Shown one piece after another: positions 60,031-64,000 of a stretch of DNA of 64,000 nt. This DNA comes from Hymenobacter citatus (GTDB lineage: Bacteria; Bacteroidota; Bacteroidia; Cytophagales; Hymenobacteraceae). Both the position numbers and the translations under genes were made by a program. The stretch covers positions 124,001-188,000 of the forward strand of contig NZ_JACSCY010000007.1 in the NCBI RefSeq assembly GCF_014333615.1, read 5' to 3'. Below the pieces are notes generated by a model, which was not told the DNA's origin, did not search any database, and worked only from the letters and a program-made list of their open reading frames with translations. The first letter of the stretch is position 1, and each line of letters starts with the position of its first letter.

Positions 60031-60280
60031 GGCTGTAAGAGATAGAACGTGCGGATGGATGCACCGAAGATAAAGGTTTTTAAGCGCTTTTTGAACAAAA
60101 AAAGATAGGTAAAATGCTATTATTCAATTAGATAACTTGTACTAAAATTACCTGGTTTGCACTAAATTCCGCAACTGTCCAACGTCAGTGCGGATAGAAG
60201 AAAAAAGGTAGTGTTGGGTATCGGAAAAATACTCTTTCAAACAAGCTGTACTGTAGCATGATGGTATCGGAATAAAATAA

Positions 60281-60326
60281 AACGCTCAGGGGCAGCAAAA
60301 TTTTGGTTTTGTTGCCCCTGAGCGTT
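60281..60326. terminator. strong terminator of the aldo/keto reductase gene
   Basis: 20-bp stem AACGCTCAGGGGCAGCAAAA (60281-60300) / TTTTGTTGCCCCTGAGCGTT (60307-60326) with a TTTTGG loop and one G-T wobble. It sits past the stop at 60360 on the minus strand; the 60031-60280 stretch before the OmpA gene is AT-rich and otherwise unassigned. Confidence 0.85.
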
Positions 60327-60359
60327 CAATCAAGGCAGAGTTGGTGTAGATGGGAGCAG

Positions 60360-61361
60360 TTACCGCGCCCCCAAAATCTGCTCAATGCGTTGCAGCTCGT
60401 CGTCCTGGAAACCGGTGTTGCGCAGGCATTGCAAGGAGTCGAGCAGCTGGGCGGGGCGGCTGGCACCAATGAGCACCGACGTGACGCGCGGGTCCTTTAG
60501 CAGCCACGACAGTGCCATCTGGGCCAGGCTTTGCCCGCGCTCCTGGGCCAATTCGTTGAGCTGCCGGATTTGCTCTAGGCGCTCGGGCGTGAGCTGCTCG
60601 GGCGTGAGGTGGCGCCCCTCGCGGCCCGCCCGCGAGTCGGCCGGGATGCCGTGCAGGTACTTATCCGTGAGCATGCCCTGGGCCAGTGGCGAAAACGGAA
60701 TGCAGCCCACTCCTTGCTCTTCCAGCAAATCGAGCAGGCCACCTTCCACCCAGCGCTCAAACAGCGAGTATTTGGGCTGATGAATCAGGCAGGGCGTGCC
60801 CAGCTCGCGCAGAATACGAATGGCCTCGGCGGCCTCCTCGGGCTGGTAGTTGCTGATGCCCACGTACAGCGCCTTGCCCTGGCGCACCACGTGGTCGAGG
60901 GCGCCCATGGTTTCTTCCAGGGGCGTTTCGGGGTCGGGGCGGTGCGAGTAGAAGATGTCCACGTACTCCAGGCCCATGCGCTTGAGGCTTTGGTCGAGGC
61001 TGGCAATGAGGTACTTGCGGGAGCCCCACTCGCCGTAGGGGCCGGGCCACATGTCGTAACCAGCCTTGGTGGAAATGATGAGCTCGTCGCGGTAGGGTAG
61101 GAAATCCTCTTTCAGAATCCGGCCAAAGTTGGTTTCGGCGGTGCCGTAGGGCGGGCCATAGTTGTTGGCCAGATCGAAGTGCGTGATGCCGTGGTCGAAG
61201 GCCGTGCGCAGCGTTTCGCGAAACGTGGCGGGCACGTCTACGTCGCCGAAGTTGTGCCACAGGCCCAGCGATATAGCGGGCAATTTCAGGCCGCTGCGCC
61301 CGCAGCGGCGGTATTCCATCTGGTGGTAGCGGTCGGGGTTGGGGTGGTAGGGCGTCGTCAT
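60360..61361 (-). CDS. aldo/keto reductase (L-glyceraldehyde-3-phosphate reductase type)
   Basis: 333 residues. Aldo/keto reductase barrel with catalytic Asp and Tyr in FDLANNYGPPYGTAE, Lys in IISTKAGYDMWPGPYGEWGS, and His in YSHRPDPETPLEETM. Other marks: YVGISNYQPEEAAEA, LIHQPKYSLFER, GCIPFSPLAQGMLTDKYLHG, VTSVLIGASRPAQLLD (NADPH site). The GYDMWPGPYGEWGSRKYL and SHRPDPETPLEETMGAL motifs match YghZ/GprA-type L-glyceraldehyde-3-phosphate reductases. Detoxifies aldehydes. Single gene with its own terminator. Confidence 0.92.
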   Translation of the reverse strand: MTTPYHPNPDRYHQMEYRRCGRSGLKLPAISLGLWHNFGDVDVPATFRETLRTAFDHGITHFDLANNYGPPYGTAETNFGRILKEDFLPYRDELIISTKAGYDMWPGPYGEWGSRKYLIASLDQSLKRMGLEYVDIFYSHRPDPETPLEETMGALDHVVRQGKALYVGISNYQPEEAAEAIRILRELGTPCLIHQPKYSLFERWVEGGLLDLLEEQGVGCIPFSPLAQGMLTDKYLHGIPADSRAGREGRHLTPEQLTPERLEQIRQLNELAQERGQSLAQMALSWLLKDPRVTSVLIGASRPAQLLDSLQCLRNTGFQDDELQRIEQILGAR

Positions 61362-61513
61362 GAGGGTAGGGGTGAAAAGAAGATCAGCAGCCGCAAATAA
61401 CGAAAAGCTGCTTATCTAGTGGTCTACTTATGCAGGCGAAAGCTATTGGGGAGGAAACAAAGCCCAACCGTTCTGGCTTATAGCCGCAGTACTCATCTCA
61501 ACCTATTTCTCTC

Positions 61514-62065
61514 ATGAAACGCATTTCCTTCTTGCTGGGCGCCTGCGCCCTTCTGCTAGTGGCGGCTCCTACCCGCAGCCACGCCCAAATGACCACCTCT
61601 ACCACCAAGCCCGCGCAGGACAAGTCCAAGCGGCCCAGCCCGCCAGCTACTGCTTCGGCCACCGTGGGCGGCACCAAGGTGATGATTGACTACAGCCAAC
61701 CATCGGTGAAAGGCCGGGAAATATTCGGTGCCCTGGAGCCTTACGGCAAAGTGTGGCGCACCGGCGCCAACGAAGCCACCACCTTCACGGTAAGCAAAGA
61801 CGTGAAAATCAACGGGCAGGCGCTGCCAGCCGGCACCTACGCCTTGTTTTCCATCCCCGGCAAAGATGAGTGGACGATTATCTTCAACAAAACTGCCAAG
61901 CAATGGGGTGCTTTCGAGTATAAAGAAAGCGAGGATGCGCTACGCGTGAAAGTGAAGCCTACCACGCTCAAACAACCTGTAGAGCGCTTCACCATCACGG
62001 CTGCCAACTCCGGCAAAGTGACCATGCAGTGGGCCACGACGGGGGTGGAATTTATGGTGAAGTAA
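61514..62065 (+). CDS. DUF2911 domain protein, exported
   Basis: 183 residues with a signal peptide (MKRISFLLGACALLLVAAPT...AHAQ). The domain signature follows: ASATVGGTKVMIDYSQPSVK, GREIFGALEPYGKVWRTGAN, EATTFTVSKDVKINGQ, LPAGTYALFSIPGKDEW, TIIFNKTAKQWGAFEYKES, EDALRVKVKP. DUF2911 proteins are common in Bacteroidota; function unknown, structural form is a beta-sandwich. Starts a 460-bp stretch (62066-62527) with only a small ORF and hairpins after it. Confidence 0.93.
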   Translation: MKRISFLLGACALLLVAAPTRSHAQMTTSTTKPAQDKSKRPSPPATASATVGGTKVMIDYSQPSVKGREIFGALEPYGKVWRTGANEATTFTVSKDVKINGQALPAGTYALFSIPGKDEWTIIFNKTAKQWGAFEYKESEDALRVKVKPTTLKQPVERFTITAANSGKVTMQWATTGVEFMVK

Positions 62066-62164
62066 AGGCAATGCGTAGCAAGTCAGCCACATACGCTTGA
62101 TACCCGGGCGCTACCCTTACCTTGCCGGTTTCCGTTACATATTGAAAATATCGCGTATGTTTGT

Positions 62165-62207
62165 GTAGCGAAAATGGCAGCCAACCTTACTAGGCTGACT
62201 GCCATCT
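62165..62207. terminator. hairpin downstream of the 46-residue ORF
   Basis: AAATGGCAGCCAACCTTACT...AGGCTGACTGCCATCTT contains GATGGCAG/CTGCCATC arms with a mismatched middle, about 5 nt past the stop of the small minus-strand ORF at 62211. Could also end the DUF2911 transcript. Confidence 0.55.
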
Positions 62208-62210
62208 TCA

Positions 62211-62351
62211 CTACTTCAGCCAGTGCGACAGTAGCAGGTACAATCCGCTCCCGCCGCTGCAGGCTGCCAGCACTTTTACAACGAAAGTGCTGCTTACCTG
62301 GATGTCGAAGCGCAGCTTCAAGCCATCCAGCGGCATACGTCTCTTACCCAT
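62211..62351 (-). CDS. small hydrophobic protein, 46 residues, uncertain
   Basis: Minus-strand ORF from ATG 62351 to TAG 62213: MGKRRMPLDGLKLRFDIQVS then a hydrophobic stretch STFVVKVLAACSGGSGLYLL and LSHWLK. A basic N-terminus followed by a single hydrophobic span suggests a small membrane protein. Support comes from a hairpin right behind the stop and a TATCTTTG promoter-like motif upstream at 62471. The gene is too short for length statistics to help. Confidence 0.45.
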   Translation of the reverse strand: MGKRRMPLDGLKLRFDIQVSSTFVVKVLAACSGGSGLYLLLSHWLK

Positions 62352-62394
62352 AGTCCAGTGGATTTGAGGGTGGCCAAAACACCCTACTTATCCA

Positions 62395-62421
62395 GAAGCC
62401 CGTGCTCGCAACACGGGCTTC
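62395..62421. promoter_or_regulatory. hairpin in the leader of the 46-residue ORF
   Basis: 10-bp perfect stem GAAGCCCGTG (62395-62404) / CACGGGCTTC (62412-62421), loop of 7 nt, 44 nt before the small ORF start on the minus strand. It may be a leader structure, or the terminator of the upstream SRPBCC gene (stop 62528). Confidence 0.5.
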
Positions 62422-62470
62422 GCTGTTTCAGAAGCAGCCGTGTTGGCGGGGTGACAACCGTACGTTAGTT

Positions 62471-62478
62471 CAAAGATA
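62471..62478 (-). promoter_or_regulatory. candidate -7 promoter element for the 46-residue ORF
   Basis: TATCTTTG on the minus strand fits TAnnTTTG; a TTG at 62489-62491 is too close to be the -33 box. Leader would be about 110 nt. Confidence 0.35.
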
Positions 62479-62527
62479 AGGATATTAGCAAGATAGTAGA
62501 AGTATTTTGCTAATTATTTTAGTAATG

Positions 62528-63442
62528 TTAGAACTTGGCTTGCCCGTACGCTCGTTCTAAATCCTGCCGCAGATTATCGAATACGTACTGGTGCTCCTGC
62601 GAAATGCCGAGTTGCTCCAGCGGCTGCCAGTAAGCACGGGGGTTTAGCTCGGAGGTGTAGGTGGTGATGCGGCTAAGGCGCGTTTGGTGCGCATCTACTT
62701 GCTCAAACAGGTAGATAGCTTCTTTAAAACCCAGCCACTTACGCCCTGTTAACTGATACTTCACCACATCCATGCGCAGGATTTCCCCTGGGCGTAGTTC
62801 TGTGACGCGCTCTACTATCTGACCACCACTGAAGTAGCAGATGCGACGGGCACCCACTGCTTCGCGCTCCAGCACACATTTCTGCGGAATGGGTAGGCCG
62901 ATTTGTAATAAGAAGGGCTTCGGCGCATCCAGCGTATCCACCGATTTTATTTGCTCATACACCTGTGCTGCTGAGTAAGGCAGGAGAATATCAGTGCGAA
63001 CCGCGACGATGGCAGGACGACTTTCCAGCGCTTTTTCGGCAGGGGCGCTCAGCAAAAAAAGCAGGAATGGAAGCACTATTACCGGCAGGCTGTTCTGGTC
63101 GAGTAGCTGTTGTCGGCGACGCAGCAGATGCGTGGCCACGCTCCCCACAAACAAGCACGATACCACCAAGGGCAAGGCCATCAGTACGCAAATCATGCCT
63201 TCCAGCTGGCCAACTAGTAGCAGTAGAAAAAATATCGCCAGGCTTGTGATTAACCCAATGTGTGCCCACTTGCGGTTAGGCAGCGCCCCAATGGCTACCC
63301 CCGTCACAATGGGTAGCAGAATAAAAAATGCCCAACCATAGGCTACCAAGCCATAATGGAGCAGCAGAAAGCCGAGCGATAGGAAAACGAATGAAATAAT
63401 AGCGGCCGTGCGGAAGCTTTTATCGGCGAATAAGGACTTCAT
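62528..63442 (-). CDS. membrane protein with SRPBCC-like C-terminal domain
   Basis: 304 residues. Four or five N-terminal membrane helices (about 12-140: FLSLGFLLLHYGLVAYGWAF, LITSLAIFFLLLLVGQLEGM, ICVLMALPLVVSCLFVGSVA, LPVIVLPFLLFLLSAPAE). The C-terminal half (about 143-304) resembles an SRPBCC/polyketide-cyclase-like domain (AQVYEQIKSVDTLDAPKPFL, RICYFSGGQIVERVTELRPG, QTRLSRITTYTSELNPRAYW). Such domains bind hydrophobic ligands. Function unknown. Not clearly in an operon with its neighbours. Confidence 0.75.
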   Translation of the reverse strand: MKSLFADKSFRTAAIISFVFLSLGFLLLHYGLVAYGWAFFILLPIVTGVAIGALPNRKWAHIGLITSLAIFFLLLLVGQLEGMICVLMALPLVVSCLFVGSVATHLLRRRQQLLDQNSLPVIVLPFLLFLLSAPAEKALESRPAIVAVRTDILLPYSAAQVYEQIKSVDTLDAPKPFLLQIGLPIPQKCVLEREAVGARRICYFSGGQIVERVTELRPGEILRMDVVKYQLTGRKWLGFKEAIYLFEQVDAHQTRLSRITTYTSELNPRAYWQPLEQLGISQEHQYVFDNLRQDLERAYGQAKF

Positions 63443-63496
63443 ATCACTTCAATATATCCTGATTAAAAATAGCCTAGCCGCACAGCACTTCCTTAT

Positions 63497-64000
63497 CTAC
63501 ATTTCCTCTCCCAGTACCTCTTCCACCCAGGCCTTGCCCCAATCGGCTTGCTCTTGCTCGGTCCAGAGCTGGGGGTAGAAGATGCGGCGCTGAAACTTGG
63601 GAGGCAGGTAGTTGCGCCAGTTGGTGCCGCCGGTGGCGGGCACATCGGTGGGGTCGCGCTGGAGGTAGCGCACCGCCGATTTGAAGTGCATCAGTGGCCA
63701 GTTCACGTTCACGCTCACATCGAGCTGGCGCAGAGCGCGCACCAGGCGCGGGTGGCGCTGGTCTTGCTGGGGTAGGCGCTGCACCACGCTCCACACGTTG
63801 CGGTCCGTGTATTCGGCGGCGTGCTGGTGCAGCTGCTTGGTGTATTTTTCCTCAAACTGGGTGAGCGTAAGCGCTTTGGCGCCGGTTTCTTCCACCGTAG
63901 CGCCGGCCTTCCAGTAGATGCAGCCTAGTAGCTCCGTCGCGTCGGCCGATTCGCCCAGCAGGCGGCGCTTTTCCTTGTCTACCAGATTGTCGAGGGAGGT
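63497..64000 (-). CDS. tryptophan 2,3-dioxygenase, C-terminal part (cut by window edge)
   Basis: The minus-strand frame is open from the right edge to a stop at 63497 (167 residues visible). GCIYWKAGATVEETGAKALT, SVNVNWPLMHFKSAVRYLQR, ATGGTNWRNYLPPKFQRRIF and YPQLWTEQEQADWGKAW match the C-terminal region of bacterial tryptophan 2,3-dioxygenase, which opens the indole ring of Trp to N-formylkynurenine using haem and O2. The haem ligand His and substrate loop (TGGTNW) region is consistent; the N-terminal part lies outside. Confidence is limited by the partial view. Confidence 0.75.
   Translation of the reverse strand, partial: TSLDNLVDKEKRRLLGESADATELLGCIYWKAGATVEETGAKALTLTQFEEKYTKQLHQHAAEYTDRNVWSVVQRLPQQDQRHPRLVRALRQLDVSVNVNWPLMHFKSAVRYLQRDPTDVPATGGTNWRNYLPPKFQRRIFYPQLWTEQEQADWGKAWVEEVLGEEM

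Noticed and set aside
1-64000. tRNA, rRNA or a replication origin
   Set aside because: No cloverleaf-like, rRNA-like or DnaA-box cluster was recognised while reading both strands; an automated scan would be needed to exclude these fully.

Overview
The window looks like chromosome from a high-GC member of the Bacteroidota, most likely Hymenobacter or a close relative (Cytophagales). Signs of this are the SusC-like carboxypeptidase-regulatory/TonB receptor, DUF4369/TlpA-type thioredoxin lipoproteins, a TamL-type lipoprotein beside a TrmH-family methylase, a fused alpha/beta E1 dehydrogenase, four-helix-bundle and DUF2911 proteins, and repeated TAnnTTTG motifs (the Bacteroidota -7 promoter element) 20-50 nt before start codons. 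There are about 56 protein genes, one cobalamin riboswitch, no tRNA or rRNA gene that I can see, and no CRISPR array or complete transposon.

Layout. 1-5.7 kb: truncated TonB receptor, a small membrane protein, an ECF sigma/anti-sigma pair and an RND exporter. 5.8-8.2 kb: an AT-rich block with an HsdR_N-type protein and thyA; the AT-rich character stops abruptly inside thyA at its catalytic Cys codon. 8.2-10.1 kb: two TonB-C-like proteins and a small hypothetical. 10.1-14 kb: PabC-like aminotransferase, DprA, MerR regulator, GH53 galactanase. 14-22 kb: alaS, a MORN/TonB protein, gatB and two TlpA-like thioredoxin lipoproteins. 22-28.5 kb: Pro-rich protein, hotdog thioesterase, serpin, Pcm, polyprenyl sugar transferase, four-helix-bundle protein, riboflavin synthase. 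28.5-38.8 kb: a mannose/mannan locus (two GH92 mannosidases, sugar porter, DeoR regulator, mannose-6-phosphate isomerase fusion, candidate operator). 38.9-46.1 kb: PAP2, HemF, E1 fusion, TamL, TrmH methylase. 46.3-49 kb: ECF sigma/anti-sigma/outer-membrane barrel operon. 49-64 kb: two SDRs, CoA-binding protein, AraC regulator, FAD oxidoreductase, second hotdog thioesterase behind a cobalamin riboswitch, MFS symporter, old-yellow enzyme, DUF937-OmpA protein, aldo/keto reductase, DUF2911 protein, SRPBCC membrane protein and the end of tryptophan 2,3-dioxygenase.

Most gene products are ordinary. The unusual part is the intergenic space, which is filled with at least eight families of inverted or tandem repeats. 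Several start exactly at, or overlap, stop codons: a GC-rich palindrome supplies the TAG of three genes, and TGGTGAAA-type arrays abut the stops of two convergent gene pairs. Other points worth following are the recombinant thyA, the cobalamin riboswitch with no obvious B12 gene downstream, and the four-helix-bundle gene set inside an inverted repeat between a sugar transferase and ribE.
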